A DNA stretch of 64,000 bases from NCBI RefSeq assembly GCF_002095395.1, contig NZ_MJEI01000106.1, forward strand, positions 1 to 64,000, written 5' to 3'. Below the pieces are notes generated by a model that made no database searches, was not told the origin of the DNA, and saw only the letters and a program-made list of their open reading frames with translations. A program made the translations under genes and the position numbers. This document shows positions 56,101-64,000 of the stretch, piece after piece. The first letter of the stretch is position 1. Each line of letters opens with the position of its first letter. The stretch comes from Williamsia sp. 1135 (lineage in GTDB: Bacteria; Actinomycetota; Actinomycetes; Mycobacteriales; Mycobacteriaceae).

Positions 56101-59100
56101 TCCGTGCGCCCATCAGTGGCAAGGAGCGCGCGCTCGCGACCTTGGTCTCGGAATTGTTGGGTGTACCCGAGGTCGGCATGGACAATTCGTTCTTCGGGCT
56201 CGGCGGGGACAGCATCATGTCGATCCAGCTCGTGTCCCGTGCGCGCGCACTGGGTCTCCACTTCACGTCGCGAGAGGTGTTCGAGCACAGGACGATCGGC
56301 GAGCTCGCTGACGCTGCCCGCGAAGAAGAATCGGCCGTGGTCTCCGAGCTTCCGGGGGGCGGTGTGGGCGAGGTCGCGCTCACCCCCATCGTCCGATGGC
56401 TGAGCGAACACCGGGAGGCCGTGTCGGCGTTCTCGCAGTCGGTGGTCGTCCCGGCACCGGAACCATTCGATGCCGGGGTTTTGGAGCGGACCTTCGACGC
56501 GGTGGTGCGGCACCACGACATCCTGAGATCCCGTCTCATCTCCGGCGCCGATGGCGCCGTGCGCCATGTGGTGGATCCGGTCGACGAGCACGTGGCGATC
56601 GCGATCGAGGAGCTGTCGGTATCGGTCGAGCCTGGTTCCAGTGCTTTCGACGACGCCATGTCGGTCGAGGCGCAGCGGATCACGGAATCCCTCGACCCGG
56701 CGACCGGTCGGATCCTGGCGGTGGCGATTGTCGGTGGTCCGTGGCAGGACGAGTTCGGCCGTCGTTTGCTGATCGTCCTCCATCATCTGGTCGTCGACGG
56801 TGTTTCGTGGCGAATTCTGTTGCCGGATCTGGCGATCGCCTGGGGGCAGGTTGCTGCGGGTGAGGCAGTTGAGCTGGCGCCGGTCGGCACCTCGATGCGG
56901 CGATGGGCGCACGGACTGACCGAATTGGCAAAGGACCCTGCGCTGGCCGGGGAACTGGACCACTGGCGATCGGTGGCGGATCTCGTCGACAACCCGACGC
57001 TGCGGGTCGACCCCGAGCGCGACCGGGTCGAGTCACTCCGGCATCGCGAGGTGACCTTGTCTTCCAAGCTCACCGAGACCCTTCTGACGCGGGTGCCAGA
57101 AGCGTTCCACGGTGGTGTCAACGACGGTTTGATGGCGGCGCTGGCCCTCGCGACCACGCATTGGCTGCGAGGCCGCGGCGAGGCCGCGGAGTCCGTGGTG
57201 GTGGCGCTGGAAGGCCATGGCCGCGAAGAGGAACTACTTCCGGGCGCAGATCTCTCCCGCACGGTCGGCTGGTTCACCGCGCTCTATCCGGTCGCACTCA
57301 ATACCGCCGGGATCGACGTCGACGAGGCGCTCGCAGGCGGTCGAGCGGCCGGCGACCTGGTCAAAGCGGTCAAGGAACAACTCGCTGCGATTCCTCGTCG
57401 TGGGGTCGGCTACGGGTTGTTGCGGTATCTCGGTGACGGAGCCGAGGACCTCTCAGGTCGGCCTGCACCCGCGATCACATTCAACTATCTGGGGCGTTTG
57501 TCGGCCACAGATTTGTCCGGCCCCTGGATTCCAGACGGAGAGGGTGCGCTCCGCGGTTCTCGAGGCCGGTCGGTCCCGGTACGGACAGCGCTCGACATCA
57601 ATGCGATGGTCACCGAATCGGCGACCGGGCCGCAACTGTCGACCACGATCGATTACCCGGCTGCACTGATCGACGACGAATCGGTTGACGCGCTGGTCGA
57701 ACTGTGGCAGCGCGCACTGGAATCGATTGCGCTGCATTCGGCATCGCCTGACGCCGGCGGTCTGTCGCCCAGCGACCTCGATCTCGTCGATCTGTCGCAA
57801 GAACAGATAGGCGAGTTGGAGGACCGTTTCGGCGAGGTCGTCGACGTCTGGCCTCTGACACCGCTACAGAACGGTCTGCTCTTTCATGCCGAGCTCGCCG
57901 CCGGCGGCCTCGATGTGTATGCCGCTCAGATGATTCTCGATCTGCAGGGTGTTGATCCTGACCGGATGCGCCGCAGTGCAGATGAACTCGTCCGTCGGCA
58001 CCCAAACCTTCGCAGCGCCTTCGTCGTCAATTCGGATGGCACCGCGTTGGCAGTCATCGATGGCCGCGCCTCGGCGCCCTGGATCGCCCACGACGTATCC
58101 GATCTCGATCAGCACGCGCAAGGACTGCGGATCGACGAGCTAACCCATGGCGAGCGGATCACACCGTTCGCCATGGATCGCCCGCCGTTGCTGCGTTTCA
58201 CGATGATCAAACGTGGTCCCGGTGCGTACCGCTTCGTGGTCACCAATCACCACATCCTCCTCGACGGCTGGTCGATGCCGATCTTTGTCGGCGATCTGCT
58301 CGCGATCTATCGATCAGGTGGCGGTGGGGAGGTGCTCTCTGCTCCCAGGTCCTATCGCAATTACCTGTCCTGGTTGCAATCGCAGCCCGGCGGGCGCTCG
58401 CTCGAACTGTGGTCGAAGGCCCTCGAAGGTTTCACCGAACCCACTGTGCTCTTCCCCGTCACCGGGACGAAACTCACGGGCGAAGTGCCACAAGAGGTTT
58501 CGGTTGCGGTCGACGATGATGTCTTCGAACGGCTGACCCGGTACGTCCGCGAAACCGGGATCACCCTCAACACCGTTCTACAGTCCGCCTGGGGAATCGT
58601 GCTCTCGCGCCTGACAGGTCGCGACGATGTTGTGTTCGGAACCGCGGTGTCCGGTCGACCGCCGCAGGTCGCCGGGATCGAGTCGATGCTGGGGCTGTTC
58701 ATCAACACACTTCCGGTTCGTGTCCGGATCGACCGCAGCGGCGATGTCGCCGGTTTGATGAAACGGCTTGCGCAAGAACAGGCCGAGTTGCTCGATCATC
58801 ACGCTGTCGGGCTGGCCGAGATCTTTGCCGCGGCGGACGTCGAATCACTCTTCGACACCATGATGGTCTACGAGTCCTACCCTCTGGACCGGGACGCGCT
58901 CAGCGCTGCTGCGGACATCGATGGGATGCGGGTCGACGGTGCCGATGTCTTGGACGCCACCCACTACCCGCTGACACTCATCGCCATGACCGATCCGCAC
59001 CTGCGGCTGTCGGCGAAGTATTTGGCGGGCGCCGTTGACCGCGAGCAGGCCGAGTCGATCTTGAACATGATGGTGCGGGTACTGCGGCAGCTCGCGGCAG

Positions 59101-62100
59101 GCCCGTTGGTCCGCGTCGGTGACATAGAGATCCTCACCGACGACGAGCGACTCGAACTGCTCGGACAGAGTGGGGCCGTTGCCACATCGCCGACCACACT
59201 GCCAGAGCTGCTCGCAGATGCGGCGGCGATGGGCGCCGGGCGCAACGCAGTCGAGTCGCCGTCAGGATCGATCACCTACCAGGAGCTCGACGCGCGATCG
59301 AACGCCCTTGCCCGGCTGCTCATCTCGAGAGGTATTGGTACTGAGAAGGTTGTCGCCCTCGGGATGGGGCGGTCCATTGATTTCATGGTCGGCCTATGGG
59401 CGGTTGCGAAGACCGGTGCCGGTTACCTTCCCGTGGACATGCGCTACCCGCCCGAACGTATCGAGCACATGCTCGTCGATTCGGCGGCGGTGTACGGCCT
59501 GTCGACTTCGTCGTGGCGTGAGGCACGTCCAGGAAGCATCGAGTGGCTTGAACTCGACGTCGCCGACACGGCCGACATCTTGGCCGGATACTCCACTGCG
59601 AGCGTCGCCGAAAGCGAACGTCGTTCGCCGATTCGGCTCGCCAACACCGCCTACATGATCTACACCTCCGGCACGACGGGTGTGCCGAAGGGTGTCGCGG
59701 TGACGCATGGCGGCCTGTCGAACCTCATGCACGACCAGTCCGACCGTTTCGTCCTGACGTCACGGTCGAGGACGCTGCACTTCGCCTCTCCGAGCTTCGA
59801 CGCCTCTGTGTTGGAAGTGTTGCTGGCGCTCGCGCATGGGTCGACGATGGTCATCGCACCGACGGAACTGTACGGCGGTGAGGAACTCCACGATTTCCTC
59901 GCCGAGTACGCGGTCACTCATGGATTCATCACGCCTGCGGCACTGGCCTCTGTGGATCCGGCGAATCTGGACGACTTCGAAACCGTCGTGGTCGGCGGGG
60001 AGGCGTGCCCGCCGGAACTCGTCGAGCGCTGGGCTCCGGGTCGTCGGATGTTCAACGGTTATGGGCCGACGGAGACAACTTGTTTCGCTGACATCGCTGG
60101 ACCGATGTCCGTCGGTGCAGACATCACGATCGGCTCGCCGGTTCGTGGCCTGACGTCGCTGATCCTGGACGGACGCCTCCAGCCGGTACCGGTCGGTGTG
60201 GACGGTGAGCTGTACCTGAGCGGCCCCGCGATGGCTAGGGGGTACCACGAGCGGGCGTCGCTGACTGCAGATCGGTTCGTCTCGAACCCGCACGGAGCCT
60301 CCGGTGAGCGCATGTATCGAACGGGTGACGTCGCGCGGTGGGTCCGCGGGGCCCACGGGCTTGAAGTCAAGTACCTGGGCCGCAGTGACTTCCAGGTAAA
60401 GGTCCGTGGCTTCCGTATCGAGCTGGGGGAGATCGACGCGACGCTGGCCGCGCACCCCGACATCGACTTCGCTTCGACGGCGGGCATGACGCTGCCTTCC
60501 GGTGTGACGGCGCTGGTGTCCCACGTCCTGGCGACAGCTCCACTGGACGCCAGGACGGTTCGGGACTTCGTCGGCAGTCGACTGCCTACGCACATGGTGC
60601 CCAGCGCGGTCGTCTTTCTCGATGAGATACCCCTGACCCGTTCGGGCAAGCTGGATCGGGCGGCTCTGCCGGCGCCGGACCTCACCGCGTTGCCTGTTGG
60701 TGGTGCGGAGCCATCCACGGCGACCGAAGTGGCCGTCGCCGAGGTTTTGGCGGAGATTCTCGGGCTACCTGCGGTTGGCGCGGACGTCTCGTTCTTCGAC
60801 GTGGGCGGTAACTCCCTCCTCGCGACGAAAGCGGCAGCCCGGATCAGCGCGCGAATAGGCCGCCGCGTGGCGGTCCGCGAGATCTTCGACAATCCAACCG
60901 TCGAAACCCTGTCTGCTGCAGTTGATTCAGCAGTCGCATCTGAGTCTGTGCCTGACCTAGTTGCAGGTCTTGCGGGGGATCGGCCTCCGCTGTCCCTGGC
61001 CCAGCAGACCATGTGGTTGCTCAACCGACTCGACCCGGACTCCGCCGCGTACAACATTCCACTGGTGGTGCGACTCCGGGGGCAGATCGATAGGACGGCA
61101 CTTCGCGCGGCGTTGCTCGACGTGGTCGAGCGGCATGAACCGCTCCGTACGATCTTCCCCGACACCGGGGGTGACCCCGTGCAGCATGTACTGCCCATGT
61201 CGGAGGTCGTCCTCGAACCGTCGATCGAGTCGGCGACCGAGACCGATCTCGACTCGAGAATCTCCGGTGTTGCACGACGTGGATTCGATCTGCGCTCGGA
61301 TCTCCCGTTGCGCGCGAACATCTTCGAGATCGCCGACGATGACCACGTAGTCGTGGTGGTTGTCCACCACATCAGTGCAGACGGCGCATCATTGAGCCCG
61401 TTGGCGCGGGACTTCGTGTTCGCGTACTCATCTCGGGCAGCCGGCCGGCCTCCTGAGTTCGCGCCCCTGGCTGTGAGTTATCCGGACTTCGCAGTTTGGC
61501 AGCGCCGGTATCTCGGCGACGCCGACGACGCGGATTCGGAAGCCGGACGGCAAATCGGGTACTGGAGGAACGAGCTCGGCGGCGCACCTGAACTGCTGGA
61601 ACTCCCGTCGGATCGACCACGTCCACCGCAGCGATCCACCCAGGGTGCGACAGTGCCGCTCGAGATCGACGAAGAGCTCTATGGCGATTTGGTCGTTCTC
61701 GCCCGCGAGCACGGCGTAACCGTCTTCATGCTGCTCCATGCGGCGTTGGCGGTCCTGCTGTCACGCGTCAGCGGAAATTCCGATATCGCCGTCGGCACAC
61801 CGGTTGTCGGCAGGCGGGACGAAAAGCTCGCCGATCTCGTCGGGGTCTTTGTCAACACGGTGGTGCTGCGAACCGAGATCGATCCGGCATCCGCGGTCGC
61901 GGAACTCCTCGGCGTCATACGCAGGGTTGACTCGTCCGCGTTCGACAACGCGGACGTGCCGTTCGAGCAGCTCGTGCGCGCCCTGGGTCGTCGACGGTCC
62001 AACGCGTATTCACCGATTTTCCAGGTGTTGCTCTCGATGCAGAACAACGAGCGTGTCGATATCGACGTAGCCGGAGTGCGGGCGCAGATCAACAACCTGA

Positions 62101-64000
62101 GCTCTACGCGGGCAGCGCAGTTCGATCTCTCGTTCAACCTGTTCGAGTTGTACAACCCGACCACGTTCGCCCCGGAGCGCTTGGGCGGTGAATTGAGTTA
62201 TGCAACAGATCTTTTCGATGAGCATTCCATGACCGAGCTTGCTGACAGATTTGTGGCAACGGTCCGTTCCTTGGTCTCCGCGGCCGCCGGAGTCGTCGGT
62301 GACATCGATATCCGGACCGCTTCCGAGAAAGGGCTCGGAGTTCCGTCGGTCGTCGAGCTGCTGGCCACCGACAACATCCTCGAGTTGATCTCCGCGGCAG
62401 CGTCCGTCGATCCGGATGCCATCGCCGTGCGCCATGGCGATGTCTCGGTTTCCTACCGTGACCTGCACGGGCACCTGACGTTGGTCGGAGCACCTCTTGC
62501 CGCGCGTGGGCTCAGTGATGATGCGGTGCTGTCGGTCTCGCTGGCGGGGCTCATCCCGGCGACGGCCACGCTGCCGCCGAACGGGCCGGGAGGAATCGGC
62601 TCGGTCATCGATGAATTGGTGGCGACGACGACGGGGATCGTCGCCAATGGCGGCGGTATCGAACAGTCGCTGCGCGCGGCCGTGTCACGTTCTGGCGCGG
62701 ACACGCTGGCCTCGCTCTTCACAGAACAGGCAGCGAGAACTCCGGACGCAGTCGCAATTCGGTTCGGCGACGAGAACCTCGACTATGACGAGTTCGCTCA
62801 GCGGGCCGGACGCCTCGCGCGGCATCTGATCGAGGAGGGTGTCGGACCCGAATCGCTTGTCGGACTTGCGGTGCCGCGATCGCTCGAATTGTTGATCGGT
62901 ATGTACGCGATCACCCTCGCAGGCGGCGCGTACGTTCCCATCGATCTCGAACACCCGGCCGAACGGATCGCCCACACGCTGCGCACCGCCGATCCGGTGT
63001 GTGTTCTCGTACTGGCCGATGCGGAGCCGCTGCCAGGCTTCTCAGGTGCGACCATCGAACTCGACAGGGTAGACCTATCTCGGTACCCGGGCGGCGCGGT
63101 CTCCGACACCGAGCGCTCGGCACCGCTTCGTCCGCACAACACCGCGTACGTGATTTTCACCTCGGGCTCCACCGGCAAGCCGAAAGGCGTTGCCATCAGC
63201 CATGGTTCGATCGTGAACCGTTTGCTGTGGATGCAGGGGGAGTACGGCCTGACCGCGGACGATGTCGTGTTGCAGAAGACGCCGGCGACATTCGACGTAT
63301 CTGTCTGGGAGTTCTACTGGCCGCTGCAGGTGGGCGCGCAACTCACCATCGCGGCGCCAGGTGGTCACCGGGATCCTGGCTACCTGCAGTCGCTGATCGA
63401 GCGGCACGGGGTGACCACATTGCACTTCGTCCCGTCGATGCTACTGATCTTCGTTGCGGCAGCAGACCCTTCGGCGCTGATGTCACTGCGCCTGGTCTTC
63501 GCCAGTGGTGAAGCTCTTCCGGGTGCTACGGCTGCGGCCTTCCGCCGGATATCGGCTGCGCCACTGCACAATCTGTACGGCCCCACCGAAGCAGCCGTCG
63601 ACGTCTCCTACCACGAGTGGACCGAAGCGGACGGCGCGTCGGTCCCGCTGGGGGTAGCGGTCAGCAACACCGAGTTGATCGTGCTCGACGATCGCTTGCG
63701 CCCGGTGCCCGCCGGAGTGGCCGGGGAGTTGTATCTCTCCGGCGTCCAGTTGGCGCGCGGGTATGTCAACCGCCCCGATCTGAGCAGCGACCGGTTCGTC
63801 GCGCTTCCGAACGGACTGTCGACCACTTCGGGCGCCGGCACCCGGATGTACCGCACGGGCGATCTCGTCCGTCGCAGGGCGAGCGGAGAGCTCGAATATC
63901 TGGGGCGCACAGACTTTCAGGTCAAGCTCCACGGACTCCGCATCGAACTGGGTGAGATCGAGTCGGTGTTGCTCGGCGCCGACGGCGTGACCGGCGCGGT
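53172..64000 (+). CDS. Giant non-ribosomal peptide synthetase (partial, continues beyond window)
   Basis: One uninterrupted frame of about 3,610 codons to the window edge. TTG at 53172 is the likely start (GGAGCGAGAG upstream; no in-frame ATG or GTG after the stop at 53115). Domains by residue: C1 13-450 (HHIAFDG), A1 463-957, T1 980-1047 (Ser1014 in GGDSIMS), E 1065-1515 (HHLVVDG), C2 1552-1985 (HHILLDG), A2 2005-2495, T2 2515-2585 (Ser2548 in GGNSLL), C3 2597-3040 (HHISADG), an adenylation-like insert of about 115 residues (3058-3173), then A3 3177 onwards. Pocket residues I read: A1 DAWQFGLIN (Gln-like), A2 DALFVGGCF (aliphatic-like), A3 DVWHFSLVD (Ser-like). The E domain would give a D-residue first. 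MbtH and an exporter are adjacent. Confidence 0.95.
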   Translation, partial: MSAGRSDVPAGVTDDAFELSAAQRGIWFAQQSLGQVAINIAQYVELNGQIDLETLTEASRLAGQELGSGYLRLVETDALPFQYVDPGIDDTIELLDVSGETDPVAAANAWMREEYRRPVDLLNDRLSVSALLRIGEDHYFWYLRTHHIAFDGFGAMALVTRIAEVYSAMIAGESIPPARGALLPEVVSEERKYRSSDRFGKDREYWAERTADLPAPLSLAHHRAAPGEFSRVASATLADETAALLDEASKAASGSSAPAVIAAFAAYLARISDVEEVVLSLPVSARNTSKLRRAGGMVSNVVPLRLTVSSETTVEDLVRDVQTELTGALRRQLYRHEDMRRDVGQGTAQRGLFGPSVNLMMFQPLVDLGDVVGHLHVLTTGPVEDLSINLYPGVRGSNLRIDFEANPSTYTDDELLSHHNRFTDYLGQILRAEPGTRVGALSLGTPAEIGATMVHWNATDSLVNDESVLDMWSARVRETPQAVAFVDGQTTLTFAEFDDLTDRCAGLLQANGVLPGDRVAVAMSRSLDMCTWIFGILKCGSAYVPLDPEHPTSRVIDVLETAAASTVIAPLRDWERLGEGHNDVRYIDPETADLTSGPGSSKPANVTIRASSLAYVLFTSGSTGTPKGVAISHRSLVNQISWLISEFGLTTTDSVLLKTPVTFDASVWELFAPGAAGARLVVSGPDAHRDPELLAQLIDRHSVTIAQFVPSVLSLVTEVASRDAMKTLRTVFVGGEALSGALVQQFRMISEADVVNLYGPTEATINATSHVVERGRDQVAELVPIGQPVWNTRAWVLDRQLRPAVVGATGELYLSGSQLAQGYARAAELTASRYVACPFGGEGDRMYRTGDLVRWNATGRLEYVGRADFQVKIRGLRIELGDIEAAILADDCVRQAVVVVHDGIHGQRLVGYVVAADTGEDTHFDTAKLMDTVRERVPEYMIPDAIVPLAHMPLGPNGKVDRGALPEPDFSAQRVAFRAPISGKERALATLVSELLGVPEVGMDNSFFGLGGDSIMSIQLVSRARALGLHFTSREVFEHRTIGELADAAREEESAVVSELPGGGVGEVALTPIVRWLSEHREAVSAFSQSVVVPAPEPFDAGVLERTFDAVVRHHDILRSRLISGADGAVRHVVDPVDEHVAIAIEELSVSVEPGSSAFDDAMSVEAQRITESLDPATGRILAVAIVGGPWQDEFGRRLLIVLHHLVVDGVSWRILLPDLAIAWGQVAAGEAVELAPVGTSMRRWAHGLTELAKDPALAGELDHWRSVADLVDNPTLRVDPERDRVESLRHREVTLSSKLTETLLTRVPEAFHGGVNDGLMAALALATTHWLRGRGEAAESVVVALEGHGREEELLPGADLSRTVGWFTALYPVALNTAGIDVDEALAGGRAAGDLVKAVKEQLAAIPRRGVGYGLLRYLGDGAEDLSGRPAPAITFNYLGRLSATDLSGPWIPDGEGALRGSRGRSVPVRTALDINAMVTESATGPQLSTTIDYPAALIDDESVDALVELWQRALESIALHSASPDAGGLSPSDLDLVDLSQEQIGELEDRFGEVVDVWPLTPLQNGLLFHAELAAGGLDVYAAQMILDLQGVDPDRMRRSADELVRRHPNLRSAFVVNSDGTALAVIDGRASAPWIAHDVSDLDQHAQGLRIDELTHGERITPFAMDRPPLLRFTMIKRGPGAYRFVVTNHHILLDGWSMPIFVGDLLAIYRSGGGGEVLSAPRSYRNYLSWLQSQPGGRSLELWSKALEGFTEPTVLFPVTGTKLTGEVPQEVSVAVDDDVFERLTRYVRETGITLNTVLQSAWGIVLSRLTGRDDVVFGTAVSGRPPQVAGIESMLGLFINTLPVRVRIDRSGDVAGLMKRLAQEQAELLDHHAVGLAEIFAAADVESLFDTMMVYESYPLDRDALSAAADIDGMRVDGADVLDATHYPLTLIAMTDPHLRLSAKYLAGAVDREQAESILNMMVRVLRQLAAGPLVRVGDIEILTDDERLELLGQSGAVATSPTTLPELLADAAAMGAGRNAVESPSGSITYQELDARSNALARLLISRGIGTEKVVALGMGRSIDFMVGLWAVAKTGAGYLPVDMRYPPERIEHMLVDSAAVYGLSTSSWREARPGSIEWLELDVADTADILAGYSTASVAESERRSPIRLANTAYMIYTSGTTGVPKGVAVTHGGLSNLMHDQSDRFVLTSRSRTLHFASPSFDASVLEVLLALAHGSTMVIAPTELYGGEELHDFLAEYAVTHGFITPAALASVDPANLDDFETVVVGGEACPPELVERWAPGRRMFNGYGPTETTCFADIAGPMSVGADITIGSPVRGLTSLILDGRLQPVPVGVDGELYLSGPAMARGYHERASLTADRFVSNPHGASGERMYRTGDVARWVRGAHGLEVKYLGRSDFQVKVRGFRIELGEIDATLAAHPDIDFASTAGMTLPSGVTALVSHVLATAPLDARTVRDFVGSRLPTHMVPSAVVFLDEIPLTRSGKLDRAALPAPDLTALPVGGAEPSTATEVAVAEVLAEILGLPAVGADVSFFDVGGNSLLATKAAARISARIGRRVAVREIFDNPTVETLSAAVDSAVASESVPDLVAGLAGDRPPLSLAQQTMWLLNRLDPDSAAYNIPLVVRLRGQIDRTALRAALLDVVERHEPLRTIFPDTGGDPVQHVLPMSEVVLEPSIESATETDLDSRISGVARRGFDLRSDLPLRANIFEIADDDHVVVVVVHHISADGASLSPLARDFVFAYSSRAAGRPPEFAPLAVSYPDFAVWQRRYLGDADDADSEAGRQIGYWRNELGGAPELLELPSDRPRPPQRSTQGATVPLEIDEELYGDLVVLAREHGVTVFMLLHAALAVLLSRVSGNSDIAVGTPVVGRRDEKLADLVGVFVNTVVLRTEIDPASAVAELLGVIRRVDSSAFDNADVPFEQLVRALGRRRSNAYSPIFQVLLSMQNNERVDIDVAGVRAQINNLSSTRAAQFDLSFNLFELYNPTTFAPERLGGELSYATDLFDEHSMTELADRFVATVRSLVSAAAGVVGDIDIRTASEKGLGVPSVVELLATDNILELISAAASVDPDAIAVRHGDVSVSYRDLHGHLTLVGAPLAARGLSDDAVLSVSLAGLIPATATLPPNGPGGIGSVIDELVATTTGIVANGGGIEQSLRAAVSRSGADTLASLFTEQAARTPDAVAIRFGDENLDYDEFAQRAGRLARHLIEEGVGPESLVGLAVPRSLELLIGMYAITLAGGAYVPIDLEHPAERIAHTLRTADPVCVLVLADAEPLPGFSGATIELDRVDLSRYPGGAVSDTERSAPLRPHNTAYVIFTSGSTGKPKGVAISHGSIVNRLLWMQGEYGLTADDVVLQKTPATFDVSVWEFYWPLQVGAQLTIAAPGGHRDPGYLQSLIERHGVTTLHFVPSMLLIFVAAADPSALMSLRLVFASGEALPGATAAAFRRISAAPLHNLYGPTEAAVDVSYHEWTEADGASVPLGVAVSNTELIVLDDRLRPVPAGVAGELYLSGVQLARGYVNRPDLSSDRFVALPNGLSTTSGAGTRMYRTGDLVRRRASGELEYLGRTDFQVKLHGLRIELGEIESVLLGADGVTGA
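62344..62690 (+). other. Truncated adenylation-like insert between C3 and A3 of the NRPS
   Basis: Within the NRPS frame, about 115 residues start like an adenylation domain (DPDAIAVRHGDVSVSYRDL) and then continue as LSDDAVLSVSLAGLIPATAT without any AMP-binding motif. A complete A3 begins right after (TPDAVAIRFGDENLDYDEF). The module therefore has a vestigial A-domain front end. The proteins X1 and X2 upstream share the same two-part layout. Confidence 0.65.

Noticed and set aside
1-64000. tRNA, rRNA, CRISPR arrays, insertion sequences or integrases
   Set aside because: I looked for TTC-arm patterns, regularly spaced repeats and transposase motifs and saw none that held up. Reading by eye cannot exclude a missed tRNA.

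Overview
This is high-GC actinobacterial DNA. Its gene content (a full mycofactocin system, MbtH, DrrABC-type exporter, KshB-like reductase, ClgR/PopR-like regulator, many GTG and TTG starts) points to the mycolic-acid-containing Mycobacteriales. Gordonia or a close relative is my best guess; that placement is inference from content, not from a search.

Layout. 0-4.5 kb: an aldehyde dehydrogenase and an NDMA-dependent (mycofactocin-type) alcohol dehydrogenase in one operon, next to a GAF/Fis activator. 4.6-6.3 kb: a SulP anion transporter. 6.4-11.2 kb: the str operon rpsL-rpsG-fusA-tuf with a promoter and a strong terminator. 11.3-13.3 kb: a CDP-diacylglycerol pyrophosphatase-like secreted protein and a SHOCT-domain membrane protein. 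13.3-15.1 kb: a two-gene ClpP operon in which the second subunit lacks the catalytic serine, a convergent ClgR/PopR-like regulator, and matching palindromic boxes upstream of both. 15.1-22.5 kb: amidohydrolase, two TetR regulators, menC, a P450, and an acyl-CoA ligase broken by a frameshift. 22.7-26.6 kb: a 1288-residue HTH-STAND NTPase-TM-beta-propeller protein. 26.6-29.0 kb: amino-acid permease and universal stress protein.

29.2-45.7 kb is a redox and steroid-flavoured region. It holds four overlapping genes for Mce-associated-like membrane proteins, a ferredoxin reductase, AlkD, a KshB-like reductase, and the mycofactocin locus. The mycofactocin locus comprises mftR plus a hydrolase, divergent mftABCD, then an inserted mycofactocin-type SDR and a CaiB/alpha-methylacyl-CoA racemase, then mftEFG, and finally a PPOX/F420-type protein. 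Three KstR-like palindromes (AAC-N2-GTT core) lie upstream of the Mce-associated operon, kshB and the SDR, which suggests steroid control of this block. The alcohol dehydrogenase at the left end is a likely client of the cofactor made here.

45.8-64.0 kb looks like a secondary-metabolite region. It has a family 2 glycosyltransferase, a polysaccharide pyruvyl transferase, a DrrABC-type exporter, MbtH, and the first about 10.8 kb of a giant NRPS (C-A-T-E-C-A-T-C-x-A...) that runs off the window. Two small standalone proteins around mbtH resemble a truncated adenylation-like insert inside the NRPS (x in the domain string). This family of three is the most unusual feature of the window.
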